DNA of 64,000 bases from Candidatus Desulfofervidus auxilii (GCF_001577525.1 NZ_CP013015.1:1619667-1683666), one strand, 5' to 3'; numbered from the stretch's first letter, positions 45,757-54,996 are shown. The notes: generated by a model from the letters alone, not told the origin. Program-made: numbers and translations.

Positions 45757-46176
45757 CTCTCAAGCTTCCTTATATTTAATTTAAAAAATCATTTTTTAAA
45801 CATCTTATCATGTTTGTCAAGAGAAACTCCCTTGGATATTCCCCAGAATTTAGAAGTCAATCTTTAAAAACATTGATGAATTAAGGATTTTTGGCGTTCA
45901 ATAAGTGGAATAAGAAAATACCTCAAGGTTAACTTCACTAATCTTTTTAAAAAGTAGAGTTGGTTGAAAGGAAAAAAAATGTCTTAATGTGCATCTGATT
46001 TTTTTTTCAACAGCCTGTTAAAATCGAAAAAACAATTTTCATGCTGTGTGTAAGGTCAGTTACTATATTTGACCGTTTTCTTTTAAAGTTATCACAGATT
46101 TTGGGAAAGTAAAAATCTTGACTTAGATAAAAAACCATGCTACTTTTTTCTTTGAAAATTCTACATTGGCAGGCGG
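45757..46176. other. Intergenic region between hdr operon and tRNA-Ser pair
   Basis: About 420 bases without a gene. It contains the second copy of the family C repeat (45894-46105) and must also hold the promoter of the leftward hdr operon, which I could not place with confidence. Confidence 0.55.
45894..46105 (+). repeat. Dispersed intergenic repeat, copy 2 (family C)
   Basis: Matches 3707-3960 in order and orientation at GTTCAATAAGTGGAATAAG, TTTTTAAAAAGTAGAGTTGG, TAAGGTCAGTTACTATATTT and TTTTCTTTTAAAGTTATCAC. The copies differ by interior indels. Its right edge is about 70 bases before the tRNA-Ser pair. Confidence 0.72.
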
Positions 46177-46269
46177 GGAGGGGTGGCCGAGTGGTTTAAG
46201 GCGGCGGTCTTGAAAACCGCTGGGTCCTTAAAAGGGACTCCGCAGGTTCGAATCCTGCTCCCTCCGCCA
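46177..46269 (+). tRNA. tRNA-Ser (UGA)
   Basis: Acceptor GGAGGGG pairs with TCCCTCC. A long variable arm (TGGGTCCTTAAAAGGGACTC) marks a class II serine tRNA. The anticodon loop is CTTGAAA with anticodon TGA at 46211-46213 in stem GCGGT/ACCGC. The T arm is GCAGGTTCGAATCCTGC, and CCA is encoded at 46267-46269. Confidence 0.95.
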
Positions 46270-46274
46270 AATGA

Positions 46275-46367
46275 GGAGAGATGGCCGAGTGGACGAAGGC
46301 GCTCGCCTGCTAAGCGAGTGTGGGGTTAATAGCCTCACCGTGGGTTCGAATCCCACTCTCTCCGCCA
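46275..46367 (+). tRNA. tRNA-Ser (GCU)
   Basis: Acceptor GGAGAGA pairs with TCTCTCC. The anticodon stem CTCGC/GCGAG holds anticodon GCT at 46309-46311. A long variable arm (GTGGGGTTAATAGCCTCAC) is present. The T arm is GTGGGTTCGAATCCCAC, and CCA is at 46365-46367. It is 5 bases after tRNA-Ser(UGA). Its 3' end is the left boundary of the accessory island. Confidence 0.95.
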
Positions 46368-46439
46368 ATATTCAATTTCTGTGTTTTTGGATTATTGTTT
46401 ATCATTATAATAGAAAAAATAATAGAAAATTTTAAAAAA

Positions 46440-46761
46440 ATTAAGAAAGCAAAAGGGTCTATCTCTTGACTCCCGTAATCAGGAAATCAAAAGAGAAATT
46501 ATTTCGGTTGGTTCTCTTAATGCCAGTTTAGTCCACCCTAGAGAAGTCTTTGAACCAGCAGTAAGAAATTTAGCCGCTCAAATAATTTTAGCTCACAATC
46601 ACCCTTCAGGAGACCCAGAACCATCAGAAGATGACATAACAATCACTAAAAGATTGATAGAAGCTGGTAAAATTATGGGCATAGAAGTAGTTGACCATAT
46701 TATTGTAGTAAAAAATGGATTTTTTAGTTTTAAAGAAAAAGGCTTACTGGAACAAACTTGA
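46440..46761 (+). pseudogene. radC: RadC/JAB-domain fragment
   Basis: An open frame without a start codon encodes the C-terminal half of Rad[21 protein letters not shown], then [16 protein letters not shown] with the JAMM metal motif (HxHx7D), [16 protein letters not shown] and the terminal [11 protein letters not shown]. It ends at TGA 46759-46761. Full RadC is about 225 residues, and the N-terminal HhH part is missing. It begins about 70 bases after tRNA-Ser and is probably a relic cut off by an integration or deletion at the tRNA. Confidence 0.85.
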
Positions 46762-46844
46762 AATATAAAATTGACTTATTTCAAATTATTGTCTAAACTT
46801 GAAATAAAAAGGATATTTATTTCAATTTAACGGCGATAATAAAT

Positions 46845-47987
46845 ATGCAAAAGTTTGAGGTAGGTATTTATAAAAAATGCTTTCAAGGAAAGGACTATGA
46901 GTATCAATATTTTAGTCCTAAATTTATTAATAAACCATTTGAATGGGAGGATAAAAGAATCACTTTATTATTAGAGGAAGCAGTGCGTTTGGTAGGAGAG
47001 TTTAATGCCTACTCTTTGTTGGTTCCTGATGTTGATTTTTTTATAAAAATGCATGTAGTTAAAGAAGCAACGCTCTCTAGCAGAATCGAAGGCACAAAGA
47101 CTGGTGTAGAAGAGGCGATTCTTCCTGAAGAAGAAATAATCCCTGAAAAAAGAGATGATTGGAGAGAGGTGCAGAATTATATCAAGGCAATTCATTACGC
47201 AGTCTCAGAGCTTGAGAAGCTCCCTCTTTGTATGAGGTTGATAAAGAACGCTCATAGAATTTTACTTTCCGGAGTGAGAGGGAGGGAAAGGCAACCAGGA
47301 GATATAAGAAAAAGCCAGAATTGGATAGGAGGTTCAAGTTTGCAGGATGCTATTTTTATTCCACCGCATCATACAGAAATCCCAGACCTTTTGAAAGATT
47401 TAGAGGAATTTTGGCATAATAAAAAGTTAAGTATCCCTACACTGATTAAAGTTGCCTTGACACACTACCAGTTTGAAACTATCCATCCATTTTTGGATGG
47501 TAACGGAAGAATTGGTCGTCTTCTTATAACTTTGCAACTTATTGATTATGGGTTTTTAAAAAAACCTTCTCTCTATCTCTCAAGTTTTTTTGAAAGACAC
47601 AGGGCATCTTATTATGATTCTCTTAATTTAGTCCGAACAAGCAATAACATTGAGCAGTGGTTAAGATTTTTTCTTACAGGGGTTATTACTATTTCTAAAG
47701 AAGGGATAGATATTTTTGAAGAGATTATTAAGCTTCGTCAATTATATGAAAGAGAGATTATGAAGTTTGGGCGCCAGGCAAAGCTTGGTCATCGAGCTTT
47801 GCTTTTTATGTTTTCTAAACCCATTGTAGACGTGAAAACTATCAAGACGGAACTTGATGTTGCTTTTAATACTGCTAACTCTCTTCTCGGTAAATTTTTA
47901 AAAGCAGGACTCGTTAAAGAAATAACCGGCCATTCCCGTAATCGCCTTTTTGTTTTATGGAAGTATTTAGATTTATTTAAAAAGTAA
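46845..47987 (+). CDS. Fic-family protein with N-terminal inhibitory helix
   Basis: The 380-residue protein is a class II Fic enzyme. The inhibitory motif SSRIEGT is near residue 78. The Fic core [14 protein letters not shown] near residue 212 supplies the catalytic His and the phosphate-binding GNGR, and [12 protein letters not shown] precedes it. A winged-helix-like C-terminus ([20 protein letters not shown]) follows. Fic proteins usually transfer AMP from ATP to a hydroxyl of a target protein. It leads the island and abuts the mod gene (2-base gap). Its target is unknown; toxin, defence or housekeeping roles are possible. Confidence 0.9.
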   Translation: MQKFEVGIYKKCFQGKDYEYQYFSPKFINKPFEWEDKRITLLLEEAVRLVGEFNAYSLLVPDVDFFIKMHVVKEATLSSRIEGTKTGVEEAILPEEEIIPEKRDDWREVQNYIKAIHYAVSELEKLPLCMRLIKNAHRILLSGVRGRERQPGDIRKSQNWIGGSSLQDAIFIPPHHTEIPDLLKDLEEFWHNKKLSIPTLIKVALTHYQFETIHPFLDGNGRIGRLLITLQLIDYGFLKKPSLYLSSFFERHRASYYDSLNLVRTSNNIEQWLRFFLTGVITISKEGIDIFEEIIKLRQLYEREIMKFGRQAKLGHRALLFMFSKPIVDVKTIKTELDVAFNTANSLLGKFLKAGLVKEITGHSRNRLFVLWKYLDLFKK

Positions 47988-47989
47988 TT

Positions 47990-49565
47990 GTGACAGATAA
48001 AAATTTACAATCTGAAATAGAAAAACTAAAAGCCGAAATTGAACGGCTAAAGAAAGAATTAAAGAAAAGAAAAAAGTATGGTTTAGTGGGGGAAGATAAA
48101 CCAGAAGATGTGGTTAAGATGTGCAGGGAGAAACTTCCAGTTCTAAAAGAGGTAAAAACTAAGGAGATAATTACTGATATTACTGATAAAGAGAAACCGG
48201 TAAATTTACTTATTGAAGGAGATAATTATCATGCTCTTTCTGTCTTGAATTATACTCATGTTAAAAAAGTAGATGTGATTTACATTGACCCGCCGTATAA
48301 TACTGGAAATGATGAGTTTAAATATAATGATGCTTTTAATCATTCTAGTTGGCTTGTTTTTATGAAGAATAGATTAGAAGTAGCGAGGAATTTATTACAA
48401 GATAATGGAGTGATTTTTGTTCAGTGTGATGATAACGAACAAGCATACTTAAAAGTCTTAATGGATGAAATTTTTGGTAGAGACAATTTTATAAATACTA
48501 TTAGTTTGCGAATTAGTCCCCCAGAAGGAGTAAAGACTACCTACATGTATATGCTAGAAACAGACAAAAAATAGAGGTTAAACCTGTTTATGTTAAGGCG
48601 GATAAATGGGATACGCATTATGGATCTTACCTCGAGAATATCGAAGAACCAATGGAAAGGGGAGAATAATACCCTTATCTCAAAAATTAAAAGAAGAAGG
48701 ATTAATAGCTGATCTAGACGATAAAAGATTTACTAAATGGATTATTGATAATTCTAACAGAATATTTCAGTTAATTGATGCTGGAAAATATAAAAATATT
48801 AAAAAATACCGGAAAGATAAATTTCAATGGACGGATGATGGAAAAATTATTATTTACAAAGGAAGAAAAGTACATTTTTTGAAAGAAGGTTTAAAAGAGA
48901 CAGATGATGGGTTAACATTAGATAGATTATTATGTGATTTCTGGAAAGATATTTCTTTTAATAATCTCTTCCAAGAAGGCGGAGTTAGTTTAATTGGAGG
49001 CAAAAAACCTGAAAAACTTATTAAAAGAATTCTGGAGATGTTTACTACCAAGGATGATATTATCTTAGATTTCTTTATGGGGACCGGAACTACTTGTGCT
49101 GTTGCCCACAAAATGGGTCGTCAATACATTGGAGTTGAGCAGCTCGATTATGGAGAAAATAGCGCAGTTGTTAGGTTGAAAAATGTGATTAACGGCGATC
49201 AAACTGGTATTTCAAAAGCAGTTGGTTGGAAAGGAGGTGGCGATTTTGTCTATCTAGAACTCCTAAAATGGAACCAAAATTTTGTTGAGAAAATCCAGAA
49301 GGCAAAAACAAAAGAGGAACTTAAAAAGCTTTGGGAGACAATGAAGAAAAAAGCTTTTTTAAGCTACAAGGTCGATGTGAAAACTATTGATGAACATGCA
49401 AAGAATTTTGAAGAGTTGTCTATTGAGGATCAGAAAAGATTTTTGCTTGAGTGTTTAGATAAAAACCACCTTTATGTCAATTACAGCGAGATTGATGATG
49501 AGGAATATGGGGTAAGTGAGAAGGATAATAAGTTGAATAGGGAGTTTTATGACTATGACTTTTAA
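47990..49565 (+). pseudogene. mod: Type III restriction-modification methyltransferase (mod), frameshifted
   Basis: The 5' part (GTG 47990 to TAG 48574) encodes a coiled coil, then NLLIEGDNYHALSVLNYTHV and the catalytic motif IDPPYNTGN near residue 102, up to NTISLRISPPEGVKTT. After the stop the sequence continues in a second frame (PVYVKADKWDTHYGSYLENI) for about 30 codons. A third frame to 49565 carries LADLDDKRFTKW-like spacer sequence and the AdoMet motif LDFFMGTGTTCAVAHKMG. The order DPPY then FxGxG fits a beta-class adenine methyltransferase. Two frameshifts make an active enzyme unlikely. The reading from 48606 (ATG) is a C-terminal fragment only. Confidence 0.85.
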
Positions 49566-50574
49566 ACTCTGGAGTGAATTAAATCCAAAAGCAAAAAAAG
49601 AATTAAAACCTGATTTTGGTTTAAGGAGTTGGAATTCTTTAAGTAGTGATGAGAAATATAAAATTTGGAAGTGTTTAGAATGGTATTTTTTTGACAAAGA
49701 TATAAAAACTAAATACGAAGGATATTATCTATCAAGAAAAATCCATTATTATAAATTTTTTGGAGAACCTCCGGAGAATGGGAAAAAGAAGAAAAGAATT
49801 TATTTTTCGATAGCGGCTCTTAATCATAAGTATAAAGCTAAGAGCTATGCTAAAAATTTTTTAGAGGATAACACATTAAATTCAGCATGCCATGACTTCT
49901 ATGAAATTTTTATGAATCAAGACGAAAATGTTGTAATGGAGTTACTCTCTTTATATTCCCTTTTATTAATTCCTGAAAGAGCAAAAGGAACAATACATAA
50001 GAAAGAAGGAGAGTCAGAAGAGGAATATAATCAAAGGTTAGAAAATTGGAGGTGGGAAGAATTTGATAAATTTCGCAAAGACTTGAACGAAGTTTTTACT
50101 GATTTTGGAATAAATCTTTATTTAACAGGACAAGGTTTTGCACCCCGGCAAGAAGAGAAAATAATTAAGGAAATTTATGAGCCTGTTTTAAATTATTTAT
50201 CACATTCAAAATGGACAGAGGTTAGTAAAATTTTATCAGATGCATTTGATGAGTATAGAAAAAATACTCCTCAGGGATATAGCAATTGTGTTACGAATGT
50301 TATTTCTGCTATTCAAGCATTTTTACAAATTGTAGTTAATGGGAAAACCGGTAAGGGAGAAATTTCTAAATTAATTCCGATCGCTCAAAAGAAGAAACTA
50401 ATACCTGATGATTTTTTCACGCAGAAGATTTTTGACAATTTAGAATCAGTTTTTGCCAGACAAAGACAAGAAACTGGTATAGCCCATCCTAAGAAACAAT
50501 ATGCCAATGAAAAGAATGCTCGTTTGATGCTAAATTTAGCAATGGTATTTCTTCAACATTGTATACAAAAATAA
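49549..50574 (+). CDS. Uncharacterised protein with HEPN-like C-terminal RX6H motif
   Basis: I do not recognise the N-terminal half of this 341-residue protein (FKLWSELNPKAKKELKPDFG, KYKIWKCLEWYFF). The C-terminal half from about residue 190 (FGINLYLTGQGFAPRQEEK) resembles abortive-infection C-terminal/HEPN-type modules. It ends in an all-helical part with RQETGIAH, an Rx6H arrangement as in HEPN ribonucleases, followed by NEKNARLMLNLAMVFLQHC. The start overlaps the end of the mod frame by 17 bases; ATG 49555 is an alternative start. Unlike mod and res it is intact, which suggests it is still useful. A role in RNA-targeting defence is an inference. Confidence 0.6.
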   Translation: MTMTFKLWSELNPKAKKELKPDFGLRSWNSLSSDEKYKIWKCLEWYFFDKDIKTKYEGYYLSRKIHYYKFFGEPPENGKKKKRIYFSIAALNHKYKAKSYAKNFLEDNTLNSACHDFYEIFMNQDENVVMELLSLYSLLLIPERAKGTIHKKEGESEEEYNQRLENWRWEEFDKFRKDLNEVFTDFGINLYLTGQGFAPRQEEKIIKEIYEPVLNYLSHSKWTEVSKILSDAFDEYRKNTPQGYSNCVTNVISAIQAFLQIVVNGKTGKGEISKLIPIAQKKKLIPDDFFTQKIFDNLESVFARQRQETGIAHPKKQYANEKNARLMLNLAMVFLQHCIQK

Positions 50575-50622
50575 CTATGCTCCACCAAACATTTAATTCA
50601 ATAAAAGAATCATTTAGACATT

Positions 50623-51609
50623 ATGGCTAAAAATAATTTCCAAAAAGGCGAAATAGTAATTTATAAAACTCCTAAAAATGAGGTTGAGGTTGAGGTGCGA
50701 TTTGAAAAAGAAACTGTTTGGTTAAGGCAGGATGAAATTGCTCGTCTCTATGGCAAAGAGCGTTCTGTTATTACGAAGCATATTAATAATATTTTTAGAG
50801 ATAAAGAAGTGGATAAAAAAAGCAATGTGCAAAAATTGCACATTGCTGGTTCTGATAAACCGGTTGCTTTTTATAGTTTAGATGTAATTTTAGCGGTTGG
50901 GTATAGGACCAATTCAGCAAGGGCTATCCATTTTAGAAAATGGGCAACCAATGTTTTGAAAAGATATTTATTAAAAGGATATGCCATAAACAAAAAGCGC
51001 CTTTTGCAGACGCGGAGTAGGTTAAAAGAATTACAAAGTGCAATTGACTTTCTGCAAAAGAAATCTAAATATCAACTTTTAACTGGTCAGGAAAAAGAAA
51101 TATTAGATTTACTTGCCAATTATTCTAAAACCTTAAGTCTTCTTGAGCAGTATGACAAAGGTAGAATAAAATTAGTAAAAAAATCCAAGGCGGAATTTGT
51201 TTTAGAATATGAAGAAGCAAAAAGGATTATTAAAGAAATAAAAAAAGATTTAATAAGTAAAAAAGAAGCAAGTGATTTATTTGGTCAAGATAACGAAGGA
51301 AGATTAGCAGGAATTATAAAAAATATTTATCAAACATTTAAAGGCAAAGAATTATATCCATCACTGGAAGAAAAGGCTGCCCACCTTTTGTATTTTATTG
51401 TAAAAGATCATCCTTTTATTGACGGAAATAAACGCATCGCCTCTTTTTTATTTGTTTATTTTCTGGATAAAAATAATTTTCTTTATAAAGAAAACCGCGA
51501 AAGAAAAATCAATGACAATGCTTTAACTGCTTTAACTCTTTTAATTGCGGTTAGCGAGCCAAAAGATAAGGATATTTTAATTAAAATCATTACAAATTTA
51601 ATTAGTTAA
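50623..51609 (+). CDS. RhuM-like/Doc-type Fic fusion protein
   Basis: The 328-residue protein has an N-terminal RhuM-like segment (VRFEKETVWLRQDEIARLYG, then NVQKLHIAGSDKPVAFYSL and YRTNSARAIHFRKWATNVL) that looks DNA-binding. A C-terminal death-on-curing Fic core carries KDHPFIDGNKRIASFLF near residue 265. Doc-type Fic proteins have GNKR rather than GNGR and often phosphorylate EF-Tu, but the activity here is unknown. The gene lies between the HEPN-like gene and the res remnant. It is intact and starts with ATG after a 48-base gap. Confidence 0.88.
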   Translation: MAKNNFQKGEIVIYKTPKNEVEVEVRFEKETVWLRQDEIARLYGKERSVITKHINNIFRDKEVDKKSNVQKLHIAGSDKPVAFYSLDVILAVGYRTNSARAIHFRKWATNVLKRYLLKGYAINKKRLLQTRSRLKELQSAIDFLQKKSKYQLLTGQEKEILDLLANYSKTLSLLEQYDKGRIKLVKKSKAEFVLEYEEAKRIIKEIKKDLISKKEASDLFGQDNEGRLAGIIKNIYQTFKGKELYPSLEEKAAHLLYFIVKDHPFIDGNKRIASFLFVYFLDKNNFLYKENRERKINDNALTALTLLIAVSEPKDKDILIKIITNLIS

Positions 51610-51614
51610 AGATT

Positions 51615-52167
51615 ATGCTTTATGAAACTCTTAATGCCTTAAAAGAATCTTTTGGGCCAGATTATTTTACCAGTCGCGTAGATGATGGGATAGCACAGAA
51701 CCTTAATCCGAAGTTTGAATTGCGGGAATATCAAAAAGAAGCCTTGGGTCGGTTTGATTTTTATTTTTCTGAATATCAAAAAAGGCAATGGCCGGCTCAC
51801 TTACTTTTCCATATGGCGACCGGAAGTGGAAAGACGCTTATAATGAAAAGTTTTTCCAAGTTTTTGATTTTGACGAAGGCAGGCCATTTGAGCCAGATTT
51901 CATAATGATTTTGAAGAAAAGGAACAAGGTTATTAGTATTTATCAGATTTTTATTGAACCTAAAGGGGTTGGACATATGATATGAATAAGCGATTTGAAT
52001 TATCACAAGAGGGTTGGAAACAAAAATTTTTACTTGAGATAGAAAATAAGGCGGATACGGATTTGAAATTTGAGAATAAGTACTTTAAACTAATGGGATT
52101 GCCGTTCTATAATAAAACATTAGAAAAAGAATTTGAGGAGGCATTAGAAAATAAGATATTAAAATAG
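51615..52167 (+). pseudogene. res: Type III restriction enzyme (res), internally deleted remnant
   Basis: The start encodes the Res N-terminus (MLYETLNALKESFGPDYF, FELREYQKEALGRFDFYF) with Walker A HMATGSGKTLIM. Directly after, in a shifted frame, comes the end of Res: FDFDEGRPFEPDFIMILKK and YQIFIEPKGVGHM, the C-terminal PD-(D/E)xK endonuclease region. A final piece (MNKRFELSQEGWKQKFLLEI) runs to 52167. The whole helicase core, normally several hundred residues, is gone. With broken mod upstream, this type III system is dead. Confidence 0.85.
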
Positions 52168-52196
52168 GTTCGAATTTTTTCCAACAGACACCGCCA
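52167..52196 (+). other. Candidate att remnant at island right edge
   Basis: Bases 52167-52175 (GGTTCGAAT) and 52191-52196 (CCGCCA) match the start and end of the tRNA-Ser 3' segment GGTTCGAATCCC...CCGCCA at 46343-46367. They sit between the end of the res remnant and the stop of chromosomal rimO, where an integrated element at tRNA-Ser would leave its second att site. The middle has diverged, so this is only suggestive. Confidence 0.35.
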
Positions 52197-52200
52197 TTTT

Positions 52201-53499
52201 TTAATCTATGACTCCTATTAAATCGTAATCATTAGCATCTGTAATTTTTACCTTTTTTATCTCACCTAAAGAAAATGCTCCTTTAGTAATATAAACCTGA
52301 CCATCTATCTCTGGTGCTTGCCATGGTGTTCGTCCCATTCCCACACAATCTTCTTCTAATTTTTCAATAAAAACAGGTTGTTCCTTACCAATGTAATTTT
52401 TGTGCTTTTTACGCACTATTTGTTTTTGAAGCTCCATCACTTCTTGATACCTCTGTTCTTTCATTCCCTCAGGCACTCTATCTTCCCATTTAAAGGCCTG
52501 TGTTCCCTCTTCAGGAGAATATTTGAATACACCCAGATGGTCAAATTCTATTTCTTTAAGAAAAGAAAGGAGTTTTTTAAAGGCTACTTGGGTCTCGTTA
52601 GGGAACCCCACCATTACCGTGGTGCGCAATTTTACTTCTGGTAGCTCTTCTCTCAATTGAATCAAGGTTTGCCTTATTTCCTTTTCAGTCATGCCTCGTC
52701 CCATAGCCTTCAACACCTTAGTATCTATATGTTGAATAGGAATATCCAGATAAGGAGTGAGGTGTTGGCAGGTAGAAAAGACCTCTATCAACGGAGGAAT
52801 ATGCTTAGGGTGGGTATAAAGAACCCTTAGCCAGGTAACACCTGTTTTTTCAAGTTGCTGAATTAATTTAGATAAACACGGTTTTCCGTAAATATCTATT
52901 CCATAAGCAGTGGTTTCTTGGGCTACCAGAATTACTTCCTTTATTCCTTGGGCAACTAATAATTCTACTTCCTCATAAACATCCTCTATGGGTCTACTTT
53001 TTAACCTCCCTCTTATGACTGGGATGGTACAAAAGGTGCAATGATTGGAACACCCCTCCGCAATCTTGACATAAGCAGTAAAAGGATTTGAAGGCAGACG
53101 TTTTAGATAGTGCTCTTGCTGCCAACCTGAACCTCCTAAGAGCAAACAAGGCAAAAATGGCTGTTTTAACCACTTAGGCAATGTAGCTAAACTTTTAAGC
53201 CCAAACCAAGCATCTACTTCAGGGAACAAACTTATTAATTTCTCTCGATAACGCTCTACTAGACATCCAATAACAATCAATTTTTTCCCTGGTTGTTTTT
53301 TTTGCGCAAGTTCTAAAATGGCCTCTATGGATTCTTCTATAGCTGGTTTAATAAAAGCACAGGTGCTTAGGAGAAATATTTTGGCCTCTTTTGGTTCTTC
53401 CACAATCTCAAAACCTGCTTCATAAAGTAAGGCAGATAAAATCTCGCTATCTACCAAGTTTTTAGGACAGCCTAGGGAGAGAAAGTATACTTTTTGCAT
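52201..53499 (-). CDS. rimO: Ribosomal protein S12 methylthiotransferase
   Basis: The 432-residue radical-SAM enzyme begins YFLSLGCPKNLVDSEILSAL, the RimO form of the UPF0004 domain. It has the other cluster cysteines in STCAFI and IGCLVE, and the radical-SAM motif CSNHCTFCTIP. A C-terminal TRAM domain ends with GEIKKVKITDANDYDLIGVI. It adds a methylthio group to an Asp of ribosomal protein S12 using two [4Fe-4S] clusters. The LGCPKN start separates it from MiaB. It marks the return to conserved chromosome after the island. Confidence 0.95.
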   Translation of the reverse strand: MQKVYFLSLGCPKNLVDSEILSALLYEAGFEIVEEPKEAKIFLLSTCAFIKPAIEESIEAILELAQKKQPGKKLIVIGCLVERYREKLISLFPEVDAWFGLKSLATLPKWLKQPFLPCLLLGGSGWQQEHYLKRLPSNPFTAYVKIAEGCSNHCTFCTIPVIRGRLKSRPIEDVYEEVELLVAQGIKEVILVAQETTAYGIDIYGKPCLSKLIQQLEKTGVTWLRVLYTHPKHIPPLIEVFSTCQHLTPYLDIPIQHIDTKVLKAMGRGMTEKEIRQTLIQLREELPEVKLRTTVMVGFPNETQVAFKKLLSFLKEIEFDHLGVFKYSPEEGTQAFKWEDRVPEGMKEQRYQEVMELQKQIVRKKHKNYIGKEQPVFIEKLEEDCVGMGRTPWQAPEIDGQVYITKGAFSLGEIKKVKITDANDYDLIGVID

Positions 53500-53582
53500 C
53501 TTACCTTTACAAATATCTTATTGCTATAATAAATATTTTCACATTTTGCAAACTTTTCACCCTTATCCTGACTTTAAGCTTA

Positions 53583-53834
53583 ATGGTAAAGATAAGTTTT
53601 GAAAGGATGATGTGGGAACTTGAGGACATTGAAGAATTGGTGTTTATATATCCTAACCATAAGGTTTTGAAGAAAATAACAAGGCTGTCTGAGAAACAAA
53701 GAGGCTTTTTGATATCTTTACTTTATCTGCCTACCTGCCTGTGCGTTGCACGCAGACAGGCCAAGGATACAGTTAGACAAACTTACTCTGGATTAAAAAG
53801 CAATGGTATTTCTGGAGAAAATAAATTTTTTTGA
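53583..53834 (+). CDS. Small hypothetical protein interrupted by GC-rich repeat
   Basis: The 83-codon frame starts at ATG 53583 and encodes MVKISFERMMWELEDIEELV and then KVLKKITRLSEKQRGFLISL, a plausible charged helical peptide. From about codon 50 a family A repeat (CCTGCCTGTGCGTTGCACGC) supplies the sequence. No clear ribosome site and no known family are seen. It may be a short gene whose tail was replaced by a repeat, or a chance frame. Confidence 0.3.
   Translation: MVKISFERMMWELEDIEELVFIYPNHKVLKKITRLSEKQRGFLISLLYLPTCLCVARRQAKDTVRQTYSGLKSNGISGENKFF
53727..53762. repeat. Family A GC-rich palindrome
   Basis: The CTGCCTACCTGCCTGTGCG / CGCAGACAGG arrangement matches the dispersed GC-rich palindrome family at 3409 and 59460. 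Confidence 0.6.
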
Positions 53835-53898
53835 CCTTCTTGGCGAAAATCAGGTAATAGTGAGAAAAGTTAGGCGAAGTTTAAGGTAATTAATTCAT

Positions 53899-54960
53899 TT
53901 ATAACAAAACTTGCTCTAACCGTTTAAAATCTAGGTATTTTTGCGTAAGTGCTAGCCCTCTTTCTTCTTTTTCTTTTTCTTTAAGACTTACACGGGCAGC
54001 AATGTCTCGGACCTTTTGGGCCACTGTATAAGTATCATCTCCCACAAGAATAATGGGAACATTCTTCTGGTCTGCTTTTGAGAGAATAATATTGTTGGGA
54101 ATGAGATTACCAGTTAGTATCAAACACTTTACCCCTTCTTCAATAGCTACTAATTGAATATCTGCCCTATCACCCCCTACAATTACACCTGGGTTTAGGG
54201 AATTACGAAGGTATTCAGTAAACTTGTCTACTTCCATACCTCCTACAAGGTAATTTTGCACAAAGTTATTGGCACCTTGGTATCCTGAAAGTAGTTGTCC
54301 TCCTAGTTTCTCATTCAATTCGGACACCTTTACAGCGCTAAGGAAACTATCATAAGGTATGAGACCTAGCACCGGAATCTCTCTTTTTTCTAACCAAGGA
54401 ACAATTAACTCTGTGATGTCTAGTCTCTGCTCTTCCTTTATATGGTTTAATACTATTCCCCGGAAATCTTCCTTCAATATTTTTTTAATTTCGGTGATAT
54501 TATCTAAAAAAGACGTTCCTGTGTATTTATCAACAAGGATAAGCTGAGCATTTAATGCCCTTATTATGTCTACTCCAGAAATTCCTAGAAAAGCCCCTTG
54601 CCATACTGTTTCTGAGCCGCCTATTATAACTATGTCTTTTCTAGTGGCGATAACTTCAAATGTCTTCTTGACCTCTGACATTAATTCTCCTATCTCTCCT
54701 CGCACAGCCTTTACCATTAATTCATAATCTAAAAGAACAGGAGATATATAAGACAAATCATCTTTAAGTCCTAAGCTCTGATAGATAAAATAGGCCAGTC
54801 TATCAGTAACGATATCAGTTTCTACCCGGTAAGGAGTAGTTCCAAGTGGTTTGAAGTAACCGACCTTCAATTTTTTTTCCAGAAAATATTTCCCTATTCC
54901 TAAGGTAATAAGCCCCTTGCCTGAAAAGGGCACCGTTGATCCAATATAAATTACTTTCAT
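53899..54960 (-). CDS. Phosphotransacetylase N-terminal-like / DRTGG domain protein
   Basis: The 353-residue protein has an N-terminal P-loop domain of the dethiobiotin-synthetase/Pta-N type (IGSTVPFSGKGLITLGIG, then YFKPLGTTPYRVETDIVTDR and VIIGGSETVWQGAFLGISG). A DRTGG domain follows (residues about 210-330; NPGVIVGGDRADIQLVAIEE). In acetate-handling bacteria such proteins lie beside acetyl-CoA enzymes and may act as regulatory subunits or nucleotide sensors. They lack the Pta catalytic domain. It is 36 bases downstream of acs on the same strand, so co-transcription is likely. Confidence 0.8.
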   Translation of the reverse strand: MKVIYIGSTVPFSGKGLITLGIGKYFLEKKLKVGYFKPLGTTPYRVETDIVTDRLAYFIYQSLGLKDDLSYISPVLLDYELMVKAVRGEIGELMSEVKKTFEVIATRKDIVIIGGSETVWQGAFLGISGVDIIRALNAQLILVDKYTGTSFLDNITEIKKILKEDFRGIVLNHIKEEQRLDITELIVPWLEKREIPVLGLIPYDSFLSAVKVSELNEKLGGQLLSGYQGANNFVQNYLVGGMEVDKFTEYLRNSLNPGVIVGGDRADIQLVAIEEGVKCLILTGNLIPNNIILSKADQKNVPIILVGDDTYTVAQKVRDIAARVSLKEKEKEERGLALTQKYLDFKRLEQVLL

Positions 54961-54996
54961 TATTTTCTTCCTCCATATTAACTACTAATTCAAGGC

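Noticed and set aside
48541-48574. Recoded stop codon in mod
   Set aside because: The stop is TAG, the downstream homologous sequence lies in different frames, and a second shift follows; this is decay, not recoding.
52201-53499. MiaB tRNA methylthiotransferase
   Set aside because: The LGCPKNLVDSE start and overall pattern match RimO rather than MiaB.
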